Positions 1-9,364 of a stretch of DNA of 64,000 nucleotides are shown here, piece by piece (position 1 is the first letter of the stretch; every line of letters starts with the position of its first letter). The translations under genes were made by a program, and so were the position numbers. The notes beneath the pieces are model-generated. The model was given only the letters and a program-made list of their open reading frames with translations, made no database searches and was not told where the DNA came from. Source of the DNA: Candidatus Pantoea deserta (GTDB lineage Bacteria; Pseudomonadota; Gammaproteobacteria; Enterobacterales; Enterobacteriaceae); the NCBI RefSeq assembly GCF_003813865.1, contig NZ_RMVG01000005.1, forward strand, positions 62,001 to 126,000, given 5' to 3'.

Positions 1-436
1 GAAAGCCGAGCTTGACACTCTCTGGCGCGAAGAGCGTCCCGAAGTCACGAAAAAAGTGACCTGGGCCGCCAGTCTCGGCGATCGCAGCGAAAACGCCGAC
101 TACCAGTACAACAAAAAACGCCTGCGCGAAATCGATCGCCGCGTACGCTATCTGACAAAAAGCCTGGAGTCGCTGCGCATCGTTGACTATTCGCCGCAGC
201 AGGATGGCAAGGTGTTCTTCGGCGCCTGGGTGGAAGTGGAGAATGACGACGGCGAAATAAAACGTTTTCGCATTGTGGGTTATGACGAGATCTTTGGCCG
301 CAAAGATTACATCTCTATCGACTCGCCGATGGCGCGCGCGCTGCTGAAAAAAGAGGTGGGCGATGCCGCCACCGTCGAGACTCCGGCGGGTCCGGCACTC
401 TGGTACGTCAACGAGATTTCCTATCCGGACGCCTGA
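1..436 (+). CDS. greB: Transcription elongation factor GreB (5' end cut by window edge)
   Basis: GreB binds the secondary channel of RNA polymerase and stimulates cleavage of backtracked transcripts. The reading frame is open from base 2, and comparison with the 158-residue E. coli protein suggests only about 14 N-terminal residues are missing. The coiled-coil tip motif GDRSEN is visible and carries the Asp41/Glu44 pair (E. coli numbering) that helps hold the catalytic Mg ion. The C-terminal FKBP-like domain, with FRIVGYDEIFGRKDYIS, is complete up to the stop at 434-436. It lies about 100 bases before tex in the same direction, as in E. coli. Identification is very secure; the start codon is outside the window. 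Confidence 0.97.
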   Translation, partial: KAELDTLWREERPEVTKKVTWAASLGDRSENADYQYNKKRLREIDRRVRYLTKSLESLRIVDYSPQQDGKVFFGAWVEVENDDGEIKRFRIVGYDEIFGRKDYISIDSPMARALLKKEVGDAATVETPAGPALWYVNEISYPDA

Positions 437-536
437 TTCAGAATATCGCTGAAAGCCGTCCCCATCGCTGGCAATTTCACCTTTCAATCCGTATAACTGT
501 CCCCTGTTTTTTAACCCTGTAAGCAAGACAGAATCG

Positions 537-2867
537 ATGATGAAAGATCTCAGCCACATTATTGCCAGTGAGCTACAGGCGCGTGCGGAGCAAGTTGAAG
601 CTGCCGTGCGTCTGCTGGACGAAGGGAACACCGTGCCATTTATCGCACGCTATCGTAAAGAGGTAACCGGCGGTCTGGACGACACCCAGCTGCGCCAGCT
701 GGAGACGCGTCTCGGCTATTTGCGCGAACTGGAAGAGCGTCGCCAGTCGATTCTGAAGTCTATTGACGAGCAGGGCAAACTTACCGGCGAACTCGCCAGC
801 GCCATTAACGGCACCCTCAGCAAAACCGAACTTGAAGACCTCTACCTGCCCTATAAACCTAAGCGCCGCACCCGTGGTCAGATCGCGATTGAAGCGGGCC
901 TGGAGCCGCTGGCCGATACGCTGTGGCAGGATGCGTCGCAGGATCCCGAACAGCTGGCCGCCCGCTATGTCGATGCCGACAAAGGCGTGGCCGACGTGCG
1001 CGCCGCGCTGGACGGCGCGCGCTATATCCTGATGGAGCGCTTTGCCGAAGACGCCGCGCTGCTGGCGAAGGTGCGTGACTATCTGTGGAAAAACGCGCAT
1101 CTGGTCTCGCGCGTCGTTGAAGGAAAAGAGCAGGAAGGCGCTAAATTCCGCGACTACTTCGATCATCACGAAGCGCTCAACACTGTCCCCTCGCATCGCG
1201 CGCTGGCGATGCTGCGCGGCCGCAATGAAGGCGTGTTGCAGCTGTCGCTGAATGCCGATCCGCAATTCGACGAGCCGCCGCGCGAAAGCTACGGCGAAAC
1301 GCTGATCGCCGAGCACCTTAATCTGCGTCTGAACGGCGCCCCTGCCGACAGCTGGCGCAAGGCGGTGGTGAGCTGGACCTGGCGCATCAAAGTGATGCTG
1401 CATCTTGAAACCGAGCTGATGGGCACCGTGCGCGAACGTGCCGAAGACGAAGCCATCAACGTTTTCGCCCGCAATCTGCATGACCTGCTGATGGCCGCCC
1501 CGGCAGGGATGCGCGCCACCATGGGTCTCGATCCTGGCCTGCGCACCGGCGTGAAGGTCGCCGTGGTGGACGCTACCGGCAAGCTGGTGGCGACCGACAC
1601 CATCTATCCGCACACCGGCCAGGCGGCAAAAGCCGCCACCGTGGTCGCCGCGCTGTGTGCGAAACATCAGGTCGAGCTGGTGGCGATAGGCAACGGCACG
1701 GCCTCGCGCGAGACTGAACGCTTCTTCCTCGACGTGCAAAAACAGTATCCGCAGATCACGGCGCAGAAGGTGATCGTCAGCGAAGCCGGCGCATCGGTTT
1801 ACTCCGCCTCTGAGCTGGCGGCGCAGGAGTTCCCGAATCTCGACGTTTCGCTGCGCGGCGCGGTCTCGATTGCGCGTCGTTTGCAGGATCCGCTGGCGGA
1901 GCTGGTGAAAATCGATCCGAAATCTATCGGCGTGGGCCAGTATCAGCATGACGTCAGCCAGAGCCAGCTGGCGAAGAAACTGGATGCGGTGGTAGAAGAC
2001 TGCGTAAACGCCGTTGGCGTCGATCTCAATACCGCCTCCGTCCCGCTGCTGACCCGCGTGGCCGGGCTGACGCGCATGATGGCGCAAAATATTGTCAGCT
2101 GGCGCGATGAAAACGGCCGCTTTAATAACCGCCAGCAGCTGCTGAAAGTCAGCCGCCTCGGCCCGAAAGCCTTTGAACAGTGCGCGGGCTTCCTGCGCAT
2201 CAACCACGGCGACAACCCGCTCGATGCGTCAACGGTGCACCCGGAGGCCTATCCGGTGGTCGAGCGCATCCTGGCCGCTACCGAGCAGGCGCTGAGCGAT
2301 CTGATGGGCAATCCCTCCAGCCTGCGCAGCGTGAAAGCGGTCGATTTTACCGACGAGCGTTTTGGTCTGCCGACCGTGACCGACATTATCAAAGAGCTGG
2401 AAAAACCGGGACGCGATCCGCGCCCTGAGTTTAAAACGGCGCAGTTCGCCGAAGGCGTAGAGACCATGAACGATCTGCTGCCGGGCATGGTGCTGGAAGG
2501 CGCGGTCACCAACGTCACCAATTTTGGCGCGTTCGTTGATATTGGCGTCCACCAGGACGGGCTGGTACATATCTCTTCGCTGTCAGACAAGTTTGTAGAA
2601 GATCCGCACCAGGTGGTGAAAGCCGGTGATATCGTGAAGGTAAAAGTGCTGGACGTTGATCTGCCACGCAAGCGTATCGCGTTGACCATGCGCCTGGATG
2701 AACAACCTGGCGACAGCAATGCGCGCGGCAACGGTCGCAGCGCGCCGCGCGACGCCGTCGCCCGTCCGGCTGGCGGTGCGAAGTCGCGCCCGCGCCCGGC
2801 CAGTCAGCCCGCTGGCAACAGCGCCATGGGCGATGCGCTGGCGGCGGCCTTCGGCAAAAAACGCTAA
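537..2867 (+). CDS. tex: Tex family RNA-binding transcription accessory protein
   Basis: Tex (YhgF) is a nucleic-acid-binding protein that associates with the transcription machinery; its exact role is not settled. The 776 residues cover the usual parts in order: N-terminal helical Tex domain, a YqgF/RuvC-like fold around residues 325-455 ([15 protein letters not shown]), helix-hairpin-helix repeats around 490-560 ([18 protein letters not shown]), and an S1 RNA-binding domain around 650-720 ([19 protein letters not shown]). The tail is a low-complexity Arg/Pro/Ala stretch ending in GKKR. Two adjacent ATG codons (537 and 540) could start it; the first matches E. coli. It follows greB on the same strand. 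Confidence 0.97.
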   Translation: MMKDLSHIIASELQARAEQVEAAVRLLDEGNTVPFIARYRKEVTGGLDDTQLRQLETRLGYLRELEERRQSILKSIDEQGKLTGELASAINGTLSKTELEDLYLPYKPKRRTRGQIAIEAGLEPLADTLWQDASQDPEQLAARYVDADKGVADVRAALDGARYILMERFAEDAALLAKVRDYLWKNAHLVSRVVEGKEQEGAKFRDYFDHHEALNTVPSHRALAMLRGRNEGVLQLSLNADPQFDEPPRESYGETLIAEHLNLRLNGAPADSWRKAVVSWTWRIKVMLHLETELMGTVRERAEDEAINVFARNLHDLLMAAPAGMRATMGLDPGLRTGVKVAVVDATGKLVATDTIYPHTGQAAKAATVVAALCAKHQVELVAIGNGTASRETERFFLDVQKQYPQITAQKVIVSEAGASVYSASELAAQEFPNLDVSLRGAVSIARRLQDPLAELVKIDPKSIGVGQYQHDVSQSQLAKKLDAVVEDCVNAVGVDLNTASVPLLTRVAGLTRMMAQNIVSWRDENGRFNNRQQLLKVSRLGPKAFEQCAGFLRINHGDNPLDASTVHPEAYPVVERILAATEQALSDLMGNPSSLRSVKAVDFTDERFGLPTVTDIIKELEKPGRDPRPEFKTAQFAEGVETMNDLLPGMVLEGAVTNVTNFGAFVDIGVHQDGLVHISSLSDKFVEDPHQVVKAGDIVKVKVLDVDLPRKRIALTMRLDEQPGDSNARGNGRSAPRDAVARPAGGAKSRPRPASQPAGNSAMGDALAAAFGKKR

Positions 2868-2873
2868 ACCCTG

Positions 2874-2906
2874 CGCGCGCCCGATTTATTAGGGATCGGG
2901 CGCGCG
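2874..2906 (+). terminator. Strong hairpin after tex
   Basis: A 12-bp GC-rich stem (2874-2885 with 2895-2906, core GCGCGCCCGAT) with a 9-base loop begins a few bases after the tex stop. It is not followed by a T run, so it is either a weak intrinsic terminator or a 3'-end stabilising hairpin. Confidence 0.5.
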
Positions 2907-3001
2907 TAACCTCCTCTGTAAAGTTGAAAATCCCCTCCTGAACGCTACGCTGAAAGCACGCCTGCATAAAAAACAACCCGGGACGTGGCACCCAATTCGC
3001 G

Positions 3002-4693
3002 ATGGAAACGATCACAGCGCTGCTCGACAAAATCTATGCCGATACCTTTCCTCAGATAGCGCGCGAGCGCCTGCTGAGCCGTATTATTGCCGCGCGCGAC
3101 GCCGTTAAGCTGCCGCGTAAAGCGCACTGGGACGAGCAGGACGTGGTGCTGATCACCTATGCCGATCAGTTTCGCGAACCCGCTGTCCCCACGCTGCAAA
3201 GCTTTTCCCGTTTCTATCAGCAGCACCTGCAATCCACCTTTCCGCTGGTGCATCTGCTGCCCTTTTTCCCCTACTCGTCTGATGACGGCTTTTCGGTGAT
3301 TGACTACCATCAGGTCAATCCGCTGTGCGGCGAATGGTCCGATGTCGCCCGGCTGCATCAGGAAACGCGCCTGATGTTCGATTTTGTCTGCAACCATATG
3401 TCTTCGCACAGCGCCTGGTTTCAGCACTTTCTGGCGCTCGATCCCGGCTGGGACGACTTCTTTATCAGTATGCCGCCCGCCACCGATCTAAGCGGCGTGA
3501 CGCGGCCGCGCACCTCGCCGCTGCTGACGCCGTTTGAAATGGCGAACGGCGAGATGCGCTTTATCTGGACCACCTTCAGCGCCGATCAGATCGACCTCAA
3601 CTTTGGTAATCCTGAGGTGCTGATCCGCATGGTCGATGTCCTGCTCGACTACCTGCAAAAAGGCGCTGACTATATACGCCTCGACGCCGTGGGCTATATG
3701 TGGAAAACGCCCGGCACACGCTGTATTCATCTGGAAAAAACGCATCTGCTGGTGAAGCTGTTTCGCGCCATTGCCGATATGGTCGCACCCGGCACGGTGA
3801 TCATTACGGAAACCAACGTGCCGCATAAAGACAACATCAGCTATTTCGGCAACGGGCACGACGAAGCGCAGATGGTGTATCAGTTTTCACTGCCGCCGCT
3901 GGTGCTGCACGCCATCCATTCCGGTTCGGGACGCGCGCTGCGCCAGTGGGCTGGCGCGCTTGAGCACGGCAACGGCGGCACGACATTCTTTAACTTTCTC
4001 GCCTCGCATGACGGCATCGGGCTGAATCCGGCGCGCGGCATTCTGTCAGAGGTGGAGATCGTGGCGCTGGTGCGCGATCTGGCGCTGGAGGGCGCGCTGG
4101 TTTCCTATAAAAACAACCCCGACGGCACCACCAGCCCTTATGAAATCAACGTCACATACCTCGACGCGCTTAATCGTCAGGACGACAGCGACGATACGCG
4201 CCTGCGCCGCTTTCTGCTGGCGCACGCCATTCTGCTGGCTTTTCCCGGCGTGCCGGCTATCTATATCCAGAGCATTCTCGGCTCGCGCAACGACTACGAC
4301 GGCGTCAAAGCCGCCGGACACAACCGTGCGATTAACCGGCAAAAATTTAGTTTAAAAGAGATTGAAGCGGCGTTGGCAGACAGCAGTGGGCTGCGCCACG
4401 CCATTTATACCCGCCTCAGCCAGCTGATTCAGCTACGCACGCGCCAGCCCGCCTTTCACCCGGATAATCCGATGCGGCTTTATGACTGCGATAACGCGCT
4501 GCTGATGCTAAAACGCCATCGCCCGGAAGAGGAAGAGAGCGGCCTGCTCTGCGTGTTTAACCTGAGCGGCAAAACGGTGACCACCACGCTGCCGGAAGCG
4601 CGACGTTTTCAGGAAGTGATTACAGGGGAGTATATTGATGGCACCCAGCCACTGTCGCTGGATGCCTGGCAGTTTGTCTGGTTGCGCAGCTGA
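3002..4693 (+). CDS. GH13 subfamily 18 sugar phosphorylase, glucosylglycerate phosphorylase-like
   Basis: A 563-residue alpha-amylase-superfamily enzyme of the sucrose phosphorylase subfamily (GH13_18), which splits alpha-glucosides with phosphate to give glucose 1-phosphate. The catalytic set is visible: region I DFVCNH, nucleophile Asp228 in IRLDAVGYMWK, acid/base Glu270 in ITETNVP, and transition-state stabiliser Asp337 in ASHDGIG. Length and the YMWKTPGT and HKDN elements resemble E. coli YcjM (glucosylglycerate phosphorylase) more than the roughly 500-residue sucrose phosphorylases. The substrate is therefore inferred, and glucosylglycerol or sucrose 6-phosphate cannot be excluded. No signal peptide, so cytoplasmic. 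It has no sugar transporter beside it. In E. coli feoABC occupies this site. Its stop codon abuts the stop of the convergent DUF1471 gene with no gap. Confidence 0.85.
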   Translation: METITALLDKIYADTFPQIARERLLSRIIAARDAVKLPRKAHWDEQDVVLITYADQFREPAVPTLQSFSRFYQQHLQSTFPLVHLLPFFPYSSDDGFSVIDYHQVNPLCGEWSDVARLHQETRLMFDFVCNHMSSHSAWFQHFLALDPGWDDFFISMPPATDLSGVTRPRTSPLLTPFEMANGEMRFIWTTFSADQIDLNFGNPEVLIRMVDVLLDYLQKGADYIRLDAVGYMWKTPGTRCIHLEKTHLLVKLFRAIADMVAPGTVIITETNVPHKDNISYFGNGHDEAQMVYQFSLPPLVLHAIHSGSGRALRQWAGALEHGNGGTTFFNFLASHDGIGLNPARGILSEVEIVALVRDLALEGALVSYKNNPDGTTSPYEINVTYLDALNRQDDSDDTRLRRFLLAHAILLAFPGVPAIYIQSILGSRNDYDGVKAAGHNRAINRQKFSLKEIEAALADSSGLRHAIYTRLSQLIQLRTRQPAFHPDNPMRLYDCDNALLMLKRHRPEEEESGLLCVFNLSGKTVTTTLPEARRFQEVITGEYIDGTQPLSLDAWQFVWLRS

Positions 4694-4963
4694 TTACTTG
4701 TAGACATCCGCAGTGGCGCTGAATTTGCCGTGTTCACGGCCAGCGATCACCAGGAAATATTTGCCGCCTTTTTCATCAGCCAGCTTTGACAGCTCGCGTT
4801 TGGCATCCATTGGCGAGGTGGTTTCCGCCGTGGTGTTCACCGTACCAATTTTCTCAAGATTCATTTTCTTGACTTCTTCTCTGGTGACTTCTTTGGCCGC
4901 AAACGCTGAAAACGACACCGCGCCCATAACCATTGAAGCGACAACCCATTTCATCACCTTCAT
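4694..4963 (-). CDS. Small secreted DUF1471 (BhsA/McbA/YdgH-type) protein
   Basis: An 89-residue protein with an N-terminal signal peptide (about residues 1-22, ending SFSAFA) and a mature domain of about 65 residues typical of DUF1471. It carries the motif KIGTVN, then a DAKRELSKLADEKGGKYFLV helix-strand segment, and ends with SATADVYK. Family members (BhsA, McbA, YhcN, YdgH) are periplasmic or envelope proteins linked to stress response and biofilm; the function of this copy is unknown. A Shine-Dalgarno-like GAGGGGTAG lies just before the ATG. It is convergent with the sugar phosphorylase gene with zero spacing, so neither gene has room for its own terminator. Confidence 0.85.
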   Translation of the reverse strand: MKVMKWVVASMVMGAVSFSAFAAKEVTREEVKKMNLEKIGTVNTTAETTSPMDAKRELSKLADEKGGKYFLVIAGREHGKFSATADVYK

Positions 4964-5131
4964 ACACTACCCCTCATTTATGTCCGTTATGTGAGATGTA
5001 AGCAGACGCTGAACACGTCAGGCGAGATGGAACATCATTATCCTCTCCCTGGACAATTCGCATCATTAAGCGGCTATGCTTACCTGAAAAGTATTGTCGC
5101 TATTAAGAAATTTGCCAGCCTCGCGCCCGCT

Positions 5132-5908
5132 TTAACGCCGAAACTCCTGACTGAAATCAAGAATATGCTGGCAGAACGCGTCGGGATGAGAAATAAAAGG
5201 CGCGTGGGCGGCTTTCTCCATGATGATGGAAGACGAAGCGGGCAGCGCGTCGTCAAGCTGTGCCGCAATACGGCGCGGCACCAGACCATCCAGCGCGCCG
5301 TAAAGGCGTAAAAACGGCAGCGCGAGCTGCGGCAGCCGATCGCGCAGATCGACGTCGCGCAGGATCGCCAGCCCGCCATCCAGCACCTCAACCGGCGGCA
5401 TCGGCTGCGCCAGCACCACCTCTTTTAAGCGACGCGCATCCTGCCGCGCGCTGTCGGTGCCCAGGGTTTGCAGCGCAAGAAACCGCTCGACAGTGCGCTG
5501 AAAATCGCTGTTAAGCTGCGCCCGAAAGGTCTCTAAGGTATCCGGTTTAATGCCCGGCCAGTTTTCGCTGGCGGTAAAACAGGGGGATGAGGCGACGCTA
5601 ATCAGTCCGGCAATCTGCTGCGGCGCGCGCAGCGCCAGTTCGGTCGCCACCAGTCCGCCGAGGGACCAGCCCAGCAGCAGCGCGCGCGGCGGCAGATGCG
5701 GCAGCAGCTGTTGCGCCATCTGCGCCAGGGAGCGCGCGCCCGCCTGCTGGCTGCGGCCATAGCCCGGCAGATCGATCAGATGCAGGCGAAAATGCGGGCT
5801 GAGCCGCGGCACGATGCTTTGCCACACTTCGGCATTCAGTCCCCATCCGTGCAGCAGCACAAGATCAATATTGCCTTCTCCGCAGGTGTGCCAGTAAAGC
5901 GAGGTCAT
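5132..5908 (-). CDS. bioH: Pimeloyl-[acyl-carrier protein] methyl ester esterase BioH
   Basis: BioH removes the methyl ester from pimeloyl-ACP, ending the disguised fatty-acid route to the biotin precursor. The 258-residue alpha/beta hydrolase has the oxyanion segment [12 protein letters not shown], the nucleophile elbow GWSLGG with Ser82, an Asp in [11 protein letters not shown] (Asp207 in E. coli), and the catalytic His in [11 protein letters not shown]. The length matches the E. coli enzyme (256). It is divergent from gntX with only 35 bases between start codons, the arrangement found in E. coli. A weak alternative name is generic alpha/beta hydrolase, but the sequence is specific for BioH. 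Confidence 0.96.
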   Translation of the reverse strand: MTSLYWHTCGEGNIDLVLLHGWGLNAEVWQSIVPRLSPHFRLHLIDLPGYGRSQQAGARSLAQMAQQLLPHLPPRALLLGWSLGGLVATELALRAPQQIAGLISVASSPCFTASENWPGIKPDTLETFRAQLNSDFQRTVERFLALQTLGTDSARQDARRLKEVVLAQPMPPVEVLDGGLAILRDVDLRDRLPQLALPFLRLYGALDGLVPRRIAAQLDDALPASSSIIMEKAAHAPFISHPDAFCQHILDFSQEFRR

Positions 5909-5943
5909 CAGTTACTATTCCGTAAGACGAAAAGGAGGCCGCT

Positions 5944-6624
5944 ATGCTACCAATGCCCGCCCTCTGTTGGCTATGCCGACTGCCGCTACGGATAGCGGCG
6001 CATGGATTATGCAGCGTCTGCCTGCGCGCCCTGCCGCCGCTGCCCGTTCTCTGTCCGCGTTGCGGTTTGCCCGCTGGCTCCGCCGAAGTGGCCTGCGGCC
6101 GTTGTCTGGGCGCGCCGCCGCGCTGGCAGGCGCTGGTCTGCGTCAGCGGCTACCATCCCCCGCTGCGCCGCTGGGTGCATCAGCTAAAGTTTTACCGCAT
6201 AACCGCACTCAGGGTGATGCTGGCGCGCCTGCTTTTGTTAAGCTGGCTGGATGCGCGCCGCACGCGCGGACTGGTGCGGCCAGATTTACTGCTGAGCGTG
6301 CCGCTGCATAAAATTCGGGCCTGCCAGCGCGGCTACAATCAGGCTGCGCTGCTGGCGCAGCCGCTGGCGCGCTGGCTCGGCTGTGACGGCCCTGATGGGG
6401 TACGCCGCAGCCGGCACGCCACGCCGCAGCACCGGCTCGACGCCTCGCAGCGTCGTCGCAGCGTGCGCGGCGCTTTCCGCCTTGAAATCGCCGTGCGCGG
6501 ACGCCATATCGCCCTGATTGACGATGTGGTGACCACAGGAAGCACCGTGGGAGAAATCAGCCGCATTTTTCTGGCGCAGGGGGCGGCCAGCGTACAAATC
6601 TGGTGCCTGTGCCGTACCTTGTAG
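5944..6624 (+). CDS. gntX: ComF/GntX family phosphoribosyltransferase-fold protein
   Basis: A 226-residue protein of the ComF family. The N-terminus carries paired cysteine motifs suggesting a zinc finger (CWLC, CSVC, CPRCG, CGRC within the first 60 residues). The C-terminal half is a phosphoribosyltransferase fold with the PRPP loop ALIDDVVTTGST. E. coli GntX (YhgH) is reported to be needed for use of DNA as a nutrient; relatives act in competence. The older link with gluconate transport is doubtful. It lies between bioH (divergent) and nfuA (58 bases downstream, same strand), as in E. coli. No catalytic activity can be assigned from sequence. Confidence 0.93.
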   Translation: MLPMPALCWLCRLPLRIAAHGLCSVCLRALPPLPVLCPRCGLPAGSAEVACGRCLGAPPRWQALVCVSGYHPPLRRWVHQLKFYRITALRVMLARLLLLSWLDARRTRGLVRPDLLLSVPLHKIRACQRGYNQAALLAQPLARWLGCDGPDGVRRSRHATPQHRLDASQRRRSVRGAFRLEIAVRGRHIALIDDVVTTGSTVGEISRIFLAQGAASVQIWCLCRTL

Positions 6625-6645
6625 AGCGTCGGTGATGGGCGTATT

Positions 6646-6670
6646 ATAACCAACTAAATTAGTCAACTAT
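6646..6670 (+). promoter_or_regulatory. IscR type 1 binding site upstream of nfuA
   Basis: A 25-base element with the half-sites ATAACCAACT and AGTCAACTAT fits the published type 1 IscR consensus (ATASYYGACTR, then WWWY, then AGTCRRSTAT) at all but two positions by eye. It ends 12 bases before the nfuA start. In E. coli nfuA belongs to the genes repressed by [2Fe-2S]-IscR through a type 1 site, so the same control is likely here. Confidence 0.75.
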
Positions 6671-6682
6671 TGAGCAATTGCC

Positions 6683-7258
6683 ATGATCCGAATTACAGAC
6701 TCTGCCCAGGAGCACTTTGCAAAACTGCTGTCAAAACAGGAAGATGGCACCCAGATCCGCGTATTTGTCATTAATCCGGGCACGCCAACCGCCGAGTGCG
6801 GCGTCTCCTACTGCCCGCCGGATGCGGTTGAAGCCACCGACACCGAGCTGAAGTTTGAGAAGCTTTCGGCCTATGTTGACGAGTTGAGCGCGCCTTACCT
6901 TGAAGACGCCGAGATCGATTTTGTCACCGATAACCTTGGTTCTCAGCTGACGCTGAAAGCGCCAAACGCCAAAATGCGTAAAGTGTCTGACGACGCCCCG
7001 CTGGTAGAGCGCGTCGAGTATCTGTTGCAGGCGCAGATTAACCCTCAGCTGGCCGGTCATGGCGGTCGCGTGTCGCTGATGGAAATCACCGATGACGGCT
7101 ACGCCATTCTTCAGTTCGGCGGCGGCTGTAACGGCTGCTCCATGATCGACGTCACCCTGAAAGACGGTATCGAAAAAGAGCTGCTGGCGGCCTTCCCGGA
7201 CCTGAAAGGCGTGCGCGATCTTACCGAGCACCAGCGCGGCGAGCACTCCTACTACTAA
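6683..7258 (+). CDS. nfuA: Fe-S cluster carrier/biogenesis protein NfuA
   Basis: NfuA accepts a [4Fe-4S] cluster and passes it to target enzymes, especially under oxidative or iron stress. The 191 residues match the E. coli length. The N-terminal half is a degenerate A-type carrier domain that lacks the usual cysteine set. The C-terminal half is the NifU-like domain with Cys149 and Cys152 in GGGCNGCSM, which bind the cluster between two subunits. A strong IscR type 1 site precedes the gene. It follows gntX on the same strand and converges with malQ. Confidence 0.97.
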   Translation: MIRITDSAQEHFAKLLSKQEDGTQIRVFVINPGTPTAECGVSYCPPDAVEATDTELKFEKLSAYVDELSAPYLEDAEIDFVTDNLGSQLTLKAPNAKMRKVSDDAPLVERVEYLLQAQINPQLAGHGGRVSLMEITDDGYAILQFGGGCNGCSMIDVTLKDGIEKELLAAFPDLKGVRDLTEHQRGEHSYY

Positions 7259-7264
7259 TCCTGT

Positions 7265-7287
7265 CGGCGCGCGATCGTCGCGCGCCG
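7265..7287. terminator. Bidirectional hairpin between nfuA and malQ
   Basis: A perfect 10-bp stem (7265-7274 with 7278-7287, CGGCGCGCGA paired with TCGCGCGCCG) with a 3-base loop fills the 33-base gap between the convergent stop codons. No long T run follows on either strand, so termination strength is uncertain. Confidence 0.6.
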
Positions 7288-7291
7288 TCGG

Positions 7292-9364
7292 CTACTCCCC
7301 TTTTCTCGTCTGGCTTACCGCCTTGAGCAGCTTCACCACTGTTTTATCCGCAAAGATGATTTCAAGCGGCTGCGTCAGCTTACGTCGCCAGTTGGGATAT
7401 TGATCGACCGTGCCCGGCACGTTAACCGGCGTGGTCATGCCGATCCAGTCTTCCGGTTGCAGGCCAAGCAGCGCGCTGCCGGTTGCCGCCAGAAATTTAT
7501 GCATCGCCAGATTAAGAGCGGGCGTCATCGCCAGCCTGTCGGCCTGGCGTGCGCTGCGCGCGGGCATCGCGCCTGCCTGATGCAGCGCGTCCAGCAACGC
7601 CTGCTTCTGTTTTGCCCGCTGTTGATGCAGCGACTGTAACACCGCTTTGCTGGGGTAGAGTTTGAGCTTCTCTCCCAGCGCGAAGTCTCCTGCGTTCCAG
7701 AAGCCGCTAAGGGTCGGCAGATCGTGCGTGCTGGCGCTGGCGATAGACTGACGCGGATAGTCGTTCGGTTGACGATAGCTGCCGTCGCGCTGCTGCTCGA
7801 ACCACATCACTTTCCAGGAGAAGACTCCGCTGGCGCGCAGCAGGCCGACAATCTCTGGCGGCACCGTGCCAAGATCTTCGCCAATCACCATGCAGCGGTG
7901 ACGCTGGCTCTCCAGCGCCAGAATGCCGAGCAGATCCTGCACCGGATAGCTGACATAGGCGCCCTTATCGGCGGTTTCACCTTTCGGCACCCACCACAGA
8001 CGCAGCAGCGCCATCACGTGATCGATGCGCAGCGCGCCGCAGTCGCGCATATTGGCGCGCAGCATATCGATAAAAGGCTGATAGCCGCGCGCGCGCATCA
8101 CATGCGGATCCATCGGCGGCAGCCCCCAGTTTTGCCCCAGCGGACCGAGGCGATCGGGCGGCGCGCCCACCGATGCCTCCAGACGGTACAGCTCAGGATC
8201 GTGCCATGTCTCGGCGCTGCCCTCCGCTACGCCCACCGCCAGATCGCGATATAGCCCTACCGTCATGTTTAACGCCTGGCTGCGCGCCCAGCACTGGGCG
8301 AACTGCGTCTGCGCCAGCCACTGGAGCCACTGCCAGAATGCGATCTCTTCGCTGTGCGCGTCGCACCACTGCTGCACTTCAGGCGTCTGGCTGTTGCGCC
8401 AGCCTTCCGGCCACGCCGGCCAGCCCCAGGCCTGGGCATCTTCGGCGCGGCGTTCCGCCTGTAGGCCGTCATAGGCAGCCTGATAGCGCAGACTGTCGCC
8501 GCCGTCGCGCACAAAACGGGCGAAATCCTGCTGCTGCGCGTCATCCTCAGCGCGCAGGCTAAACTGCGTCCATGCATGGCGCAGCGCAGCCAGCTTCAGC
8601 GCCATGACCGCGGCGTAATCGACAAATTCGCTGTCGCGCGCCTTCGCCAGCGCGCGCTGGGTTTTCGCGCTTTTCCACCATTTCTGCGCCGCCGCGCTGT
8701 GCTGAAAATCCTCCAGCTGCGCCACGTTGATATAGATGATATTCAGCCAGCGGCGCGATGACGGACTGTAGGGGCTGGCGAAATCCGGCGTCGCGGGATA
8801 AAGCGCGTGAAGCGGATTCAGCCCGACGAAGTCGCCGCCCTGACGCGCCACCTGCTCCAGAAGCTGCTGCAAATCGCCGAAATCGCCGATGCCCCAGTTA
8901 TCGGCGGATCGCACCGTGTAAAGCTGCACCAGCGCGCCCCAGCGCTTCTCGCCGTTGCGCAGCGGCTCCGGCAGCCAGCAACGGCGCGGCGTCAGGATAA
9001 TGCGCGTCTGCCACTGCTGTTTGCCCTTGCTTAACGTCAGCTGGTGATAGCCGTGGCCCAGCGGCGAAGGCAGCGTAAAAGGCTCGCCGGCCTGAAGCTC
9101 ACCGCTGAACTCGCGGCCTTTTTCGCTACGCAGCCGCCACTGATAGAGACCGCGCCCCTCTGGACTGAGCTGCCGCGCTGCGCCGCCGCTAAACACCTGT
9201 ACTGGCGGCAGCGGCGCGCCCTTCTCTTTTTTTGCGTCGCTCATGACCGCGAGCAGCGCCGTTTTGGTTTCGTCGCTGATGGCTTCCGGCTCGCCGTTGG
9301 CGTTGGTATAGGTCAGGGAAATTCCGGCGGCGACTGCCGCGCGATCCAGTGCGCTCTCTTTCAT
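7292..9364 (-). CDS. malQ: 4-alpha-glucanotransferase (amylomaltase)
   Basis: MalQ disproportionates maltodextrins, moving glucosyl and maltodextrinyl units and releasing glucose. It is a 690-residue GH77 enzyme with an N-terminal extension domain and the barrel segment DNWGIGDFGDL. The catalytic triad falls exactly at E. coli positions: Asp448 (RIDH), Glu496 (GEDLG), Asp548 (STHDLP). In E. coli it is the second gene of malPQ beside malT. Here neither malP nor malT is present and malQ stands alone between nfuA and glpR. No MalT box (GGGGAKGAGG-type) was recognised in the 240 bases upstream. It may work with glgP and glgX nearby in trimming glycogen-derived dextrins. Confidence 0.97.
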   Translation of the reverse strand: MKESALDRAAVAAGISLTYTNANGEPEAISDETKTALLAVMSDAKKEKGAPLPPVQVFSGGAARQLSPEGRGLYQWRLRSEKGREFSGELQAGEPFTLPSPLGHGYHQLTLSKGKQQWQTRIILTPRRCWLPEPLRNGEKRWGALVQLYTVRSADNWGIGDFGDLQQLLEQVARQGGDFVGLNPLHALYPATPDFASPYSPSSRRWLNIIYINVAQLEDFQHSAAAQKWWKSAKTQRALAKARDSEFVDYAAVMALKLAALRHAWTQFSLRAEDDAQQQDFARFVRDGGDSLRYQAAYDGLQAERRAEDAQAWGWPAWPEGWRNSQTPEVQQWCDAHSEEIAFWQWLQWLAQTQFAQCWARSQALNMTVGLYRDLAVGVAEGSAETWHDPELYRLEASVGAPPDRLGPLGQNWGLPPMDPHVMRARGYQPFIDMLRANMRDCGALRIDHVMALLRLWWVPKGETADKGAYVSYPVQDLLGILALESQRHRCMVIGEDLGTVPPEIVGLLRASGVFSWKVMWFEQQRDGSYRQPNDYPRQSIASASTHDLPTLSGFWNAGDFALGEKLKLYPSKAVLQSLHQQRAKQKQALLDALHQAGAMPARSARQADRLAMTPALNLAMHKFLAATGSALLGLQPEDWIGMTTPVNVPGTVDQYPNWRRKLTQPLEIIFADKTVVKLLKAVSQTRKGE

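Noticed and set aside
573..2207. 544-codon open frame antisense to tex
   Set aside because: It mirrors the codon pattern of the conserved tex gene in a GC-rich genome; its translation has no recognisable domain.
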